DNA of 64,000 nucleotides from Chitinophaga pinensis (GCA_945888525.1 CAMDAF010000007.1:21294-85293); one strand, 5' to 3'. Numbered from the stretch's first letter, positions 17,114 through 26,294 are shown. Notes: generated by a model from the sequence alone, not told the origin. A program made the numbers and translations.

Positions 17114-17821
17114 ATGCAGAACAACGAATTCCATCAAGCAGAAATCACTAAAATCATTGATATAAATCCAATGGTAAAGCGGTTTTTTTTTAAATTCGCT
17201 CATGATGTTATTTTCCAAAGCGGTCAATTTGTTATCATTGATTTCGGCAAACTTAACCACACCTATTCAAGCAGAAGCTACTCCATTGCGGATTTAAGCC
17301 ACGGTTCGGTAATTGAAATTTGCGTTTCACTCAAAGAAAATGGCGCTGCGACACCGCTGCTCTTTAATTATAAAATCGGAGAAAAACTTAAAATAAGCAT
17401 CCCCCAGGGTAGGTTTATTCTTCCCGATAATCTGAACACAGAATCAATAGGTTTTATATGCACAGGAACCGGCGTGGCTCCATTTAGGTCTATGATAAAA
17501 GACCTGCTCACACTCAGAAAATACACCGGTAAAATTTATCTGTTTTTTGGCTGTCGTACCCAAAATGACATCTTATACCGTGAAGAGTTTGAAGAATTAC
17601 AAAACACACATTCAAACTTTCATTACACCCCTGTTTTAAGCCGAGAAGACTGGAATGGAGCCAAAGGCTATGTGCACGTGCATTACAATTCAATATTCCA
17701 GACTAAGCCTAACGCTGTGATCTATTTATGTGGATGGTCAGAGATGCTAAAAGAAACCCGAGAGAACCTAAAATCATTTGGCTATACCCGGTCTGAAATT
17801 AAAGTGGAATTTTACGATTAA
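17114..17821 (+). CDS. FAD-binding ferredoxin/flavodoxin-NADP reductase family oxidoreductase
   Basis: A 235-residue cytoplasmic flavoprotein of the FNR superfamily. The FAD-binding RSYSIAD motif is near residue 55, the GxPQG-like loop PQGRF near 99, the NAD(P)-binding GTGVAPFRS near 117-125, and the C-terminal LCGWSEML segment completes the pyridine-nucleotide site. There is no 2Fe-2S domain, so it should pass electrons between NAD(P)H and a separate carrier. Three bases separate its stop from the GTG of the radical SAM gene, so the two are co-transcribed; the natural reading is that it supplies reducing power. The specific partner is unknown. Confidence 0.85.
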   Translation: MQNNEFHQAEITKIIDINPMVKRFFFKFAHDVIFQSGQFVIIDFGKLNHTYSSRSYSIADLSHGSVIEICVSLKENGAATPLLFNYKIGEKLKISIPQGRFILPDNLNTESIGFICTGTGVAPFRSMIKDLLTLRKYTGKIYLFFGCRTQNDILYREEFEELQNTHSNFHYTPVLSREDWNGAKGYVHVHYNSIFQTKPNAVIYLCGWSEMLKETRENLKSFGYTRSEIKVEFYD

Positions 17822-17824
17822 GAA

Positions 17825-18850
17825 GTGAATAAAAATTTTAAAGACCTTCGAAATCTGCTTCAAAAATCCATGCATCCTGCTAGAATTGGCAACGCTTTAA
17901 AAGTTATTTCAAGCTATTATTTATCTAAAATAACAAAAAAAACCATCCATTGGGGCAACCCAATTTCTTTTTCAATTGAACCAACCACCTCTTGTAATTT
18001 AAGATGCCCACAGTGTCCGAGCGGATTAAGAAGCTTTAGCCGACCAACTGGAATGTTAGGCATGTCCGTATTCGAAAAAGCAATAAATGACCTTCACAAA
18101 AGCAGTGCATATGTGACCTTTTATTTTCAAGGTGAGCCTTATTTAAATACGCAGTTTTTAGACATGGTATCGCTTGCGAGCAAACATAAACTTTACAGCG
18201 CAACCAGCACAAATGCGCATTATCTCGACAAATCAAATGCCGAAAAAACAGTAAAGAGCGGCCTCGACCGATTAATCATTTCAATTGATGGAACTACCCA
18301 GGACACCTACGGTAAATACAGGATAGGTGGTAAATTAGAAAAAGTTTTAGAGGGAACCAAAGAATTAATGGATGCAAAAAAAAGATTAAAATCTAAGACA
18401 CCACACGTTATATGGCAATTTATCGTTTTCTCTCATAACGAACACCAACTAGAGGATGTTAAAGCGCTAGCAAAAATTTATAAGATTGACGAATTAGCCA
18501 TCAAATCTGCTCAAATATACGACTATGAAACCGGCAATGAGATGATGCCCATAAACGAAGAGTTTAGCCGCTACAAGATCGATGGCAATGAATTTAAAAT
18601 TAAAAACAAATTGCTCAACCATTGCTGGAGACTCTGGAACAGCTGTGTGATAACTTGGGATGGGAAAATTGTCCCTTGCTGCTTCGACAAAGACGGAACC
18701 TATCGCCTTGGCGATTTAAACAACATGAGCTTTGAACAAATTTGGAAAGGCCCAGCCTATCATCAATTTAGAAAACAAATAATTAAAGGCCGTCAATACA
18801 TTGACATTTGCAAAAACTGCAGCGAAGGCACTTCCGTTTGGAAGAATTAA
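17825..18850 (+). CDS. Radical SAM/SPASM domain protein
   Basis: A 341-residue protein. The radical SAM 4Fe-4S motif is CNLRCPQCP (Cys-x3-Cys-x2-Cys) near residues 57-65. A C-terminal SPASM-type region rich in cysteine (NSCVITWDGKIVPCCFD, then ICKNCSEG) would bind auxiliary clusters. Such enzymes modify peptides, proteins or small molecules through 5'-deoxyadenosyl radical chemistry. The start is GTG 17825, 3 bases after the FNR-family gene. No RiPP-like short precursor was identified, but four secreted DUF1573 proteins with a conserved CGC motif are encoded immediately upstream. The substrate is not known. Confidence 0.85.
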   Translation: MNKNFKDLRNLLQKSMHPARIGNALKVISSYYLSKITKKTIHWGNPISFSIEPTTSCNLRCPQCPSGLRSFSRPTGMLGMSVFEKAINDLHKSSAYVTFYFQGEPYLNTQFLDMVSLASKHKLYSATSTNAHYLDKSNAEKTVKSGLDRLIISIDGTTQDTYGKYRIGGKLEKVLEGTKELMDAKKRLKSKTPHVIWQFIVFSHNEHQLEDVKALAKIYKIDELAIKSAQIYDYETGNEMMPINEEFSRYKIDGNEFKIKNKLLNHCWRLWNSCVITWDGKIVPCCFDKDGTYRLGDLNNMSFEQIWKGPAYHQFRKQIIKGRQYIDICKNCSEGTSVWKN

Positions 18851-19884
18851 CGCACTACAAAGAAGGTTCCGCGCATCTCATACCATTTTTTATCGGTATC
18901 GTAATATGTAATTTTATAAACATAAACATCCTGCTGCACCAAATCACCGTTGAACTTACAATCCCATCCAGCGTTAATGTCTTGGGTTTCAAACAGCAAT
19001 TCACCCCAACGGTTAAAGATGGTAAACTTATAGTCTTTAGGTGTAAAATTCCAAACCTTTACAAATAAATCATTCAGTCTATCTTCGTTTGGACTTACCG
19101 CATTTGGCATAAAAACATAATGCGGACAAGAATCTTTAAATTCAATTTGATCACTTGCTGTGCATCCATTTTTTGTTCTAACAGTAACATCATAAACACC
19201 TGGTAAATTAACTAAAATTGTTCTTGTTGTCTCATTGTTCGGCTTCCATAAATAAGTATATCCTTGGCCCACACCGGCATCTAAAGCCATCGCTTGACCT
19301 TGGCACATAAATTTATCTTGACCCAGATAAACACTTGGATTTGCGTACTCTGTAATATTTACTTCTTTATACACACTATCGCAAACATTGTTGCCCGCTT
19401 TTAAAATTAAATTGACCCAATACTTTCCTTGAGTGTTAACGGTTATTGATCTTGATGTAGCACCCGTATTCCATTGATATTTAACCCCCGGATATGAAAC
19501 TGTATTAAGCACCAGAGGCAAACTTCCACCCTGACAATACCCAGTGTCTTTAGGGAAGGTAAAAGAAGTTATTGGCCAATCGTAAACCACAACATGTACT
19601 TGGTCTGTGCTGTCACTTCCATTGTCAAATGTAGTCTTAACAGTTGTCAGAAAAACACCCGCAGTCGGATAACAAATAGCAGCTGGATTCTGAACATTGC
19701 TGGTCCCAGGATTAGCGCCCTGAAAAGTCCATTGCCAAGCAACAGCATTACCAACAGTGGTCACATTGGTGTAAATGAGACAAGAATTTTTACACAAATA
19801 AAGGGTATCGACACTAAACGCATTTGCGAAAAGCGTTTGGAAAAATATAAATATAAATATGCTATTGCGTATTATATTGGTCAT
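18847..19884 (-). CDS. Secreted PKD-domain protein with T9SS type B sorting domain
   Basis: A 345-residue exported protein. A signal peptide lies at residues 1-22. A PKD-like Ig domain follows at about residues 35-105 (AVAWQWTFQGANPG), then two more Ig-like repeats with YQWNTGATS and YLWKPNNET. The C-terminal CHU_C/gliding-motility-associated domain (FMPNAVSPNEDRLNDLF, NRWGELLFET) directs type IX secretion of type B substrates, usually to the medium or cell surface without LPS attachment. It is the second gene of a two-gene unit, overlapping the dehydrogenase-like gene by 4 bases. Its stop codon lies in the same TTAA as the stop of the convergent radical SAM gene. Confidence 0.88.
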   Translation of the reverse strand: MTNIIRNSIFIFIFFQTLFANAFSVDTLYLCKNSCLIYTNVTTVGNAVAWQWTFQGANPGTSNVQNPAAICYPTAGVFLTTVKTTFDNGSDSTDQVHVVVYDWPITSFTFPKDTGYCQGGSLPLVLNTVSYPGVKYQWNTGATSRSITVNTQGKYWVNLILKAGNNVCDSVYKEVNITEYANPSVYLGQDKFMCQGQAMALDAGVGQGYTYLWKPNNETTRTILVNLPGVYDVTVRTKNGCTASDQIEFKDSCPHYVFMPNAVSPNEDRLNDLFVKVWNFTPKDYKFTIFNRWGELLFETQDINAGWDCKFNGDLVQQDVYVYKITYYDTDKKWYEMRGTFFVVR

Positions 19885-20540
19885 TTGGCAAGAAAATTCA
19901 GATACTCTGTTTTAAGCAAACTGCAAATTTTATACCTATCATCGTGGGTGTCCGAATAAAGCGCATTTAACACCTCAAAGACATGTTTAATTCCAATCAT
20001 TTCGGCCCATTCAAAGGGGCCATGTGGATAGGCGGTGCCCAGTTTCATACCCAAATCGATGTCGCTTCGGTTTGCGGTTCCTTCTTGCAGGGTGAAATAA
20101 GCTTCATTAATTATCATACACACAACACGCGGAGAAATCATTCCAACACGTGAATCAACTTTATACAATGTTTTCCAAGGCAAACTTTCCAATTTATCAT
20201 TTGAAATTCCCCCTAAAAGTGAACAGTACTCTAATGCATTTCTTTTCAAAAAACTAGGCAAGGCATTAATACCAATAGCAAATGACCACATTGCCTTCGG
20301 CAAAACAGATTCTAACTGTATTTTAACTGAAGATAGGATTAAGAGACTTGAGTCATCAAGAAGTGCATAATCGGATAAGGATGAAGCATCATCATCAAAG
20401 TTTAAATCAAAAATTAGATCAAACTTGCTAGAATGGATATTTTTTGTACTTTCGAGCCTTGTAAAACTCAATCCTACAGATGTCAATATTCCGTCTAACT
20501 CTACTATGCGTTCTTGCGAGCCTTTTACAGCAATGTTCAT
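19881..20540 (-). CDS. 3-hydroxyacyl-CoA dehydrogenase-like protein with degenerate NAD domain
   Basis: A 219-residue protein. The C-terminal half (residues about 125-215) is a good 3-hydroxyacyl-CoA dehydrogenase C-terminal domain (GMISPRVVCMIINEAYF, LGTAYPHGPFEWAE). The N-terminal half is a shortened, divergent Rossmann-like region in which the usual GxGxxG is replaced by VKGSQER, and the catalytic His-Glu context is not visible. Normal enzymes have about 280 residues, so catalytic activity is doubtful. ATG 20540 is preferred over an in-frame start at 20564 because a -7 box ends 7 bases upstream of it. It overlaps the T9SS protein gene by 4 bases. Confidence 0.7.
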   Translation of the reverse strand: MNIAVKGSQERIVELDGILTSVGLSFTRLESTKNIHSSKFDLIFDLNFDDDASSLSDYALLDDSSLLILSSVKIQLESVLPKAMWSFAIGINALPSFLKRNALEYCSLLGGISNDKLESLPWKTLYKVDSRVGMISPRVVCMIINEAYFTLQEGTANRSDIDLGMKLGTAYPHGPFEWAEMIGIKHVFEVLNALYSDTHDDRYKICSLLKTEYLNFLAK

Positions 20541-20547
20541 TTGAGCA

Positions 20548-20555
20548 CAAAAATA
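20548..20555 (-). promoter_or_regulatory. -7 box (TATTTTTG) of the dehydrogenase-like gene
   Basis: A perfect reverse-strand TAnnTTTG, 7 bases before ATG 20540. It lies in the 26-base gap to the divergent ridA start. Confidence 0.6.
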
Positions 20556-20566
20556 CAAATACAATC

Positions 20567-20944
20567 ATGGAAAAAAAAATCATATTCACAGAGAACGCAC
20601 CCGCTCCAATTGGCCCGTATTCACAAGCCGTTTTGGTGGGTAGCACACTATACTGTAGTGGTCAAATTGCATTAGATACAGCTGGCAATTTTCACAATGA
20701 CAGTATTGAAACTGAAACCAAACAAGTGATGCATAATATCTCAAAACTGTTAGAAGCTGCAAATATGGGGTTCGGAGACATTGTCAAAACAAGCATTTTC
20801 CTTACGGATATGAACGATTTTGCCAAAGTAAACACCATTTATGCTGAGAACTTTCATAGCAATTTTCCTGCAAGAGAAACCGTTCAAGTTTCTGCACTTC
20901 CAAAAGGTGCTAAAGTTGAAATCAGTGTAACTGCGGTGAAATAA
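20567..20944 (+). CDS. ridA: RidA family reactive imine deaminase
   Basis: A 125-residue YjgF/YER057c/UK114 protein that hydrolyses reactive enamines/imines released by PLP-dependent dehydratases. The motif NAPAPIGPYSQA is at the N-terminus, LYCSGQIALD follows, and the conserved arginine lies in ARETVQVSALPKGAKVEI. ATG 20567 gives the standard length. An open frame continues 87 bases upstream but runs antisense across the start of the divergent gene and is not needed. The gap to the divergent start is only 26 bases. Confidence 0.93.
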   Translation: MEKKIIFTENAPAPIGPYSQAVLVGSTLYCSGQIALDTAGNFHNDSIETETKQVMHNISKLLEAANMGFGDIVKTSIFLTDMNDFAKVNTIYAENFHSNFPARETVQVSALPKGAKVEISVTAVK

Positions 20945-21041
20945 TATTGTTTAACAAAATAAGGAAGCAGACTCTAAAAGCCCACTTCCCTATCTTTACA
21001 AAAAAAGACATTTGATTCTGTCTAGATCTTAATTTAAATTG

Positions 21042-24000
21042 CTAGTTTATATGATTTATTAGGACCCTCTTTAATACCTTTTGATGCTTCGAACTTAATT
21101 CCAAAAAGTAAACGCCATTGCTGTATTCTGAAGTTGTTATTCTGGTTTTTGATTCCATTAAGACTGAATGGTATAAAACCCTGCCATGAATATCCATTAA
21201 CTTCACCATTATTTGATCCCCACTTTTTTCAATTGGCAGGTCCAATTCAAAGTAATTATTTGCAGGGAATGGATAAATTCTAAAATCCATAGAATCATTA
21301 AACCCATTTCTATCCTGCTCTCTGTTTAAATTTTTATCCTCTTCTAAAACCAGACCGCACGGATTGCAGGCACTGCCATTAAAACACACTTTATTCAAAT
21401 CAGGGAAAGAAGCACCCGTAAAATAATTCAAAGTGCTTGCATTGCTGTATGGATAAGCAAATTTAACAAAATACAAGTTCATTGCACCATTGCTAATACT
21501 GCCATTAAATGGCGCATCCTTCCAATAATTATTTGACGCTTTCAATTTGTAAGGGGCAAAAGATTCATGGGTTTCATTGGTGTAAACAACATCCCCTAGC
21601 ACAAAATTACAAGCCTTATTGCCAGGATTATGAATAAAGTTATTTTTACCATTGTTCAGATACAAAACACTCCCTTTAACATTGATTCCCGAATTGCTGT
21701 TGAAGGCAAAGGTATTGTTGCCTCCCACAGCAGAGTGCAACGAACCTGTCAATTGCTTGTCGGCACTTAAAACAATGGTTCCATTTTCATCTTTAATACC
21801 AATTTCGTTGCCCAAAAATCTCGAGCAAGACAAAACTGTATTTAAATCAATCAATTCCAAACCAATTTTATTCTTTCCAAAATCGCATGACTCTATAAAA
21901 GAAAACCTATTTTGCCCTGTTTTATTGTCTATAAAAACAGCCTTAGAATTGCCGTTAAATCCAGAGTTCAAAACTTGAAAATCTGTTTCTGGATTTTGAA
22001 CCAACAAACCAGTCTCTATACAAGAATTAAAATTAGAGTAATTTATCTGCACCATAGACTCAAGCGCATAAGCACCGATATCACAATGTTCAAAATTGCT
22101 ATACTCAATTTTTAATGCATTCGACTTGTTATTTGATCCAAGGCACTTAAGACCAAAGTTAAAATTCGAAAATCTACAATTTTGAATCTCTGTTTTTTCC
22201 GAATTCTGAACCTCTAATGCATTTGAAGATGCAAAAGCAGCCCAAGTCAACTTATCGAAATCTACATTTTTAAAATCCGATTTTGAAGACAGCTTAATAC
22301 TTGATTTATTGCCATACATGATTTTACAGTTCTTCAAATTAAAACTGCTTAACGCATAGGTTCCTTTCGGTGAAACCAAATTCATTTCTCCTTCAACTTG
22401 CAAAACCACATCTGTATTCTGCCCAGTTCCTTCGATAGAGATTTGTGTATTTGCTCCACCAATTTCGACAATTCCTTCCCCATAACCACCCTTTGCATTT
22501 CTAAATTTCACATACCCACTGTTGTTTGAATTCCCTTTGGTAAAAGTAAAAATAGCATTGGGCTCCAATCTTAACTTACCATCAATTTGCAAGGTAGCTT
22601 CATTCCCTTCAAGTTTGATTATTGCGCCTGGAAAGTACACCAATTGCGCGCCTTCTTCAATGATCAATTCAGAATTATCGTGCACCAACAAAGTACTTCC
22701 TGATTTCAACATCAATGTACAGCCTTTTCTAACCCTTAAAACCGCTTTGTTGTTTTCAATGTTTTCACCGCCTAATTCAAGCATCCCACCCTCTTCAATA
22801 TTTACCAAGGAATTGCATTCTGAAGTTTTCATTTCGAACCTAGACCCCTTGCGGTTCATTCTATCGTATTCACCGTACCCGTATCCATTTAACCCTTGGG
22901 AATTGATTTGCAGCTTGCCATGCGCCTGAACAGTTACAGAAGGCAAGGTATGTCTTTCATAGCGACCATAGTTGTAGTTTTGACTTAAGAACGGACCTAC
23001 TTCATTTGCATTTTTCTCAAATTCATCAAGCATCCATTTGATATTTTCATCGGTTAATTGCATATGTTCTTGGTTGGTGTTTTCAACTCCATAAAAAGTG
23101 TGAAAAGGGTAAACACTCGGGTTAGGTACAAATCGGTCAAGATAATCATCGATTTTTTGTCCCACTTTTGATGTGATATCTAAAGCGCTAGAAGTGGGAA
23201 TAAAACAGGTGGCACTGTGGTTGTTGACAATATTAATTATCCCATAAATTTTTCTAAAATCTCTTAAATCATAGCGAATACTTCCAGGAATATGGTCTTG
23301 GCCAATTTCCACATCCAAGGGAACAAAATGTTTTAGGCCTAAAGGCAAAATACTATAAAAAGCTATATTCATTGGTTTGTTCCATGTATTGTCCTGATAA
23401 ATTTTACACATTGCAAAAACATAGGAAGTCAATTTGAGTGGATTGTTGTCAATATTTGCAGAGAATGGATTCAATGTGAGTAACAAATCCCCTGGATTGA
23501 AATTTTGGAAACTTGCATTGACACTTCCGTTTGTTAAAGCAATGTTCCTACTGAGTTTAGGATAATTCCCTAATTGATTTTGTTTTGCTAAAAATTCAAT
23601 CCTGTCTTTATGCGGGCTGGTTTTAAATTCAGAAAGAATGTGCATACTAAGCAATTGCCTTGCAGCCGCTCTGTCAAGTTTTCTTTTAAAATTCTCTTTC
23701 ATAGTCGGTAACTTTCCACTGAAATATTGCATAAAATTTTGCAAGCCATAAGGGATGTTAGCGCCTTGGTGTGGCGCATCAAAAGACAAATAGGTTCTTA
23801 CGCAATGGGGTATATTATTTTTTTCCATGTAAGACAGCGCATACTTTGCGACAATACCGCCCATACTGGTGCCAACCAATACCAATTCTTCCTCACTACA
23901 CTTTCTCTGGTTCAATATTTGAATAAATTTCACAAGCAATTGTGCGTTGTTTTCCATGTAATCTGCTCCATTATGAAAATCAATATAAAAAACATCATAC

Positions 24001-25109
24001 CCTTTGTTTCGCAAATCACTTAGAAATTTAGGTGCCTTCTCAATTGCAGGCCAAGGCTCAATTCTGTTCTTTAATTTAGCTTCATATGGATTTAAAATAT
24101 AGCCATTCACTAAATCAATTAGTCCTGTATTGCCGCACTTTCCCCCATAGCAACCAGTCCAATGGTCTTTAAAACCAAAATCAATTCCTTCCACAATGAC
24201 AAGTGGTTTTTTAATACAGGTATTTGGGACTCCGTTGTTCAGACCCGGCAAATAATCTATAAATGCCCCTAATGGCTCTTTTAATTCTGTTTCCCTCTCT
24301 GGATTGGTATAAATATTACCTTGTGCATCACCAAAATGAAAGGGGTTATTTAAAGCATGTTTGTTTGGTATTCCAGAATTCAAATCTCGGGATTCAAATG
24401 CAATATTTGTTTTACTCATTCTTATTTTTCCATCCATAAAACTCACCTCAATACGCACTTCATTGTCACCAGGTAGTAAAACAAAATTCATCGGCACATT
24501 CAATTGCATATCCGTATACAATTCATCTCTAAATTTAATTCTAATGCGCTTAATTACCGAACCAACCGTATTGACAATAAACTCATCCGCAAAACGCAGA
24601 GTAACAGTTGGTGCAAAAACAACCGGAATGTAAGGTGCGGATACAAAAACTTCATGTATTTTAAACGCATCTTGTGGCCTATTAACAAGCCATTTATAGT
24701 TGCTGCTATCATATTGAATTGCACCTTCGGTAAATGCAGACTCTTTGAACATGCCAGCTTTTAAAAACAGAATTGGCACCGGTATGGTATTGGATCTGAA
24801 ATCTGATTCCATATTTTTTTGAAATTCCTCATAGGTCAGAATGTTTTGTGTAAGGTGAATACTTGAATTATAGAACTGCTGATACAAATTTTCCAATGTA
24901 TGGTAATCGGAGAAACTATCGCTTTCCAAACCCCGACTCTTATAAATACCAGAGTCGAGAGCGCCTAAATTCCAAAAATAAGAAGTATTTAGACTGCCTT
25001 GGTGTTTAACGTCACGGAAAAGACTGTCCCATACCTGATTAAAATTGCTTTGGGCATTTAATGCCGTGGAAAAAAGCAAAAGAAGAAATAATGTTTTAAT
25101 TTTTTTCAT
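21042..25109 (-). CDS. Large T9SS type A protein: alpha/beta hydrolase plus beta-helix
   Basis: A 1355-residue exported protein with a signal peptide (MKKIKTLFLLLLFSTALNAQ). The middle region carries an alpha/beta-hydrolase (lipase/esterase-like) domain with the nucleophile elbow GTSMGGIVAKYAL near residue 415 and FDAPHQGANIPYGLQ downstream, as in PGAP1-like and lipase families. From about residue 740 to 1240 it has repetitive Asn/Ser-rich short strands of the right-handed beta-helix type. A type A T9SS sorting domain ends the protein (IYPFPANNYFELDL to VLKRVLINH). The combination suggests a surface-bound or secreted esterase displayed on a beta-helical stalk. The substrate is unknown; it is a monocistronic gene. 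Confidence 0.82.
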   Translation of the reverse strand: MKKIKTLFLLLLFSTALNAQSNFNQVWDSLFRDVKHQGSLNTSYFWNLGALDSGIYKSRGLESDSFSDYHTLENLYQQFYNSSIHLTQNILTYEEFQKNMESDFRSNTIPVPILFLKAGMFKESAFTEGAIQYDSSNYKWLVNRPQDAFKIHEVFVSAPYIPVVFAPTVTLRFADEFIVNTVGSVIKRIRIKFRDELYTDMQLNVPMNFVLLPGDNEVRIEVSFMDGKIRMSKTNIAFESRDLNSGIPNKHALNNPFHFGDAQGNIYTNPERETELKEPLGAFIDYLPGLNNGVPNTCIKKPLVIVEGIDFGFKDHWTGCYGGKCGNTGLIDLVNGYILNPYEAKLKNRIEPWPAIEKAPKFLSDLRNKGYDVFYIDFHNGADYMENNAQLLVKFIQILNQRKCSEEELVLVGTSMGGIVAKYALSYMEKNNIPHCVRTYLSFDAPHQGANIPYGLQNFMQYFSGKLPTMKENFKRKLDRAAARQLLSMHILSEFKTSPHKDRIEFLAKQNQLGNYPKLSRNIALTNGSVNASFQNFNPGDLLLTLNPFSANIDNNPLKLTSYVFAMCKIYQDNTWNKPMNIAFYSILPLGLKHFVPLDVEIGQDHIPGSIRYDLRDFRKIYGIINIVNNHSATCFIPTSSALDITSKVGQKIDDYLDRFVPNPSVYPFHTFYGVENTNQEHMQLTDENIKWMLDEFEKNANEVGPFLSQNYNYGRYERHTLPSVTVQAHGKLQINSQGLNGYGYGEYDRMNRKGSRFEMKTSECNSLVNIEEGGMLELGGENIENNKAVLRVRKGCTLMLKSGSTLLVHDNSELIIEEGAQLVYFPGAIIKLEGNEATLQIDGKLRLEPNAIFTFTKGNSNNSGYVKFRNAKGGYGEGIVEIGGANTQISIEGTGQNTDVVLQVEGEMNLVSPKGTYALSSFNLKNCKIMYGNKSSIKLSSKSDFKNVDFDKLTWAAFASSNALEVQNSEKTEIQNCRFSNFNFGLKCLGSNNKSNALKIEYSNFEHCDIGAYALESMVQINYSNFNSCIETGLLVQNPETDFQVLNSGFNGNSKAVFIDNKTGQNRFSFIESCDFGKNKIGLELIDLNTVLSCSRFLGNEIGIKDENGTIVLSADKQLTGSLHSAVGGNNTFAFNSNSGINVKGSVLYLNNGKNNFIHNPGNKACNFVLGDVVYTNETHESFAPYKLKASNNYWKDAPFNGSISNGAMNLYFVKFAYPYSNASTLNYFTGASFPDLNKVCFNGSACNPCGLVLEEDKNLNREQDRNGFNDSMDFRIYPFPANNYFELDLPIEKSGDQIMVKLMDIHGRVLYHSVLMESKTRITTSEYSNGVYFLELSSKHQKVLKRVLINHIN

Positions 25110-25508
25110 TGTGTGTGTGTTTTAGTTTTGCCTACTCTAATTCGTTTTCAGCATCCCGAACAAGCTATACATAACTATGGCTTGCCTAACAAATATCTTA
25201 CACAAAAAACAAAAAAGGCACACGCATTTAAGACCTGAACCAAGCAATTTGTAAACGAAACAAAGCAAAATAAAAAGCTCAAATAAGCAATAGATGGGTG
25301 GATTGAAAATACAAAAAGCCCTTTGCAGGACTTAGGTTAATTTAAAATCTATAAGCAGCGAATGAAGACAAGAACTTTAAGTGCTCAGATGAGCAGTATA
25401 AATTGAAAAATTAATCTTAATTGCAAAGTTTTTTTTAAATCCTAATGGATTAAAATTTACTTAAAAATTTCAGAAGAAAAGAGACATCATTCTATTAAAA
25501 ATTGGCAT
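25110..25508. other. Intergenic stretch, no gene seen
   Basis: A 399-base AT-rich gap between the starts and ends of two reverse-strand genes. A short TG run (25110-25120) lies directly upstream of the large hydrolase start. No TAnnTTTG box, RNA gene or good hairpin with a T-run was found. The weak AATCC-TAAT-GGATT inverted repeat near 25440 is the only symmetry noticed. Confidence 0.6.
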
Positions 25509-26150
25509 TTATTGAAAAGCCAATCCTGTTAGCTTTTCAATCACTATTTTATCTACCTTATTGTTTGCTATACCATCGGATTTAGCAGAGGTATTATTGA
25601 ATAAATATGCTTGCCATTCTTTGGTTTTCTTGCTATAGATAACTTTCCAACATTGAGTAGGGACAGAGGTATTACCAATCTTTTTTGCAACGCCAACATT
25701 ACCACACCAAATATGTATTGAATCAATCTTAGCTGCGGAAGTTCTTGTCTGTGTTTCAAGTGATTTCCAATCTCCGCGATTAAGTGCCGCATATTGAGGA
25801 GCCATGTTTGAGTAATAAAAACATTCATCTTGCACGGTAGGGCCTTGGCAAAGATTAACTGCAGAAGGGCACATATGGCCGCGATCAAATCCTGAGCCAG
25901 CATAATCTTTACGCAAATTAGTTTCTGATCGTAATAATGGATCTGGAGCAAAATTATTTTTTCTTGCTACTTTAATGGCGCATCCAACTTTGGCTTTGGT
26001 CTCCCACCATTCCACGACTATAGGATAGTGAAAATCTTTACTGTACACAGAAGTGTAATTTGTATGCCTTAATGTAACACTTTCTTTTTTAGTAGATGTT
26101 TTGGCTGATATGACAATCAGGGAGGCAATAACTAATAGAAGTCTGTTCAT
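25509..26150 (-). CDS. Secreted DNA/RNA non-specific endonuclease (NUC1 type)
   Basis: A 213-residue protein with a signal peptide (about residues 1-17). The beta-beta-alpha metal nuclease motif FDRGHMCPSA carries the catalytic His92, and the Mg-binding asparagine lies in SNMAPQYAALNRGDW. These motifs define the Serratia-nuclease/NUC1 family, which degrades single- and double-stranded DNA and RNA. It is slightly shorter than Serratia nuclease but retains the core. It is likely used outside the cytoplasm for nutrient scavenging or DNA degradation. It is not linked by overlap to the neighbours. Confidence 0.9.
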   Translation of the reverse strand: MNRLLLVIASLIVISAKTSTKKESVTLRHTNYTSVYSKDFHYPIVVEWWETKAKVGCAIKVARKNNFAPDPLLRSETNLRKDYAGSGFDRGHMCPSAVNLCQGPTVQDECFYYSNMAPQYAALNRGDWKSLETQTRTSAAKIDSIHIWCGNVGVAKKIGNTSVPTQCWKVIYSKKTKEWQAYLFNNTSAKSDGIANNKVDKIVIEKLTGLAFQ

Positions 26151-26268
26151 TCTTATGGTTTTAGCTTTTACAGCGTTTTGGGTAAATGGGTATAAATCAA
26201 AAACAATTGCAATTAAACTAAAAATTTAACCAATTATGCAAATAAATTTAATTTATTAAAGCTATTGT

Positions 26269-26294
26269 TTCAGAAGGAGTAAGAAACTTCTGAA
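26269..26294 (-). terminator. Hairpin directly after the oxidase operon
   Basis: An 8-base perfect stem TTCAGAAG/CTTCTGAA with a 10-base loop begins immediately after the DUF983 stop. There is no good U-run, so it may stabilise the 3' end rather than terminate. Confidence 0.4.

Noticed and set aside
17039..17260. Reverse open frame of 73 codons between the DUF1573 array and the FNR gene
   Set aside because: It ends inside the terminator hairpin and overlaps the start of a clearly conserved flavoprotein gene.
20480..20566. Upstream extension of ridA that looks like a lipoprotein signal (LLCVLASLLQQC)
   Set aside because: It runs antisense over the first residues of the divergent dehydrogenase-like gene, the cysteine context does not fit a lipobox, and RidA is a compact cytoplasmic protein whose standard start is ATG 20567.
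25110..25120. Short TG repeat upstream of the large hydrolase as a phase-variation tract
   Set aside because: Only about five dinucleotide units, outside the coding sequence and without a nearby promoter box; too short to suggest slippage control.
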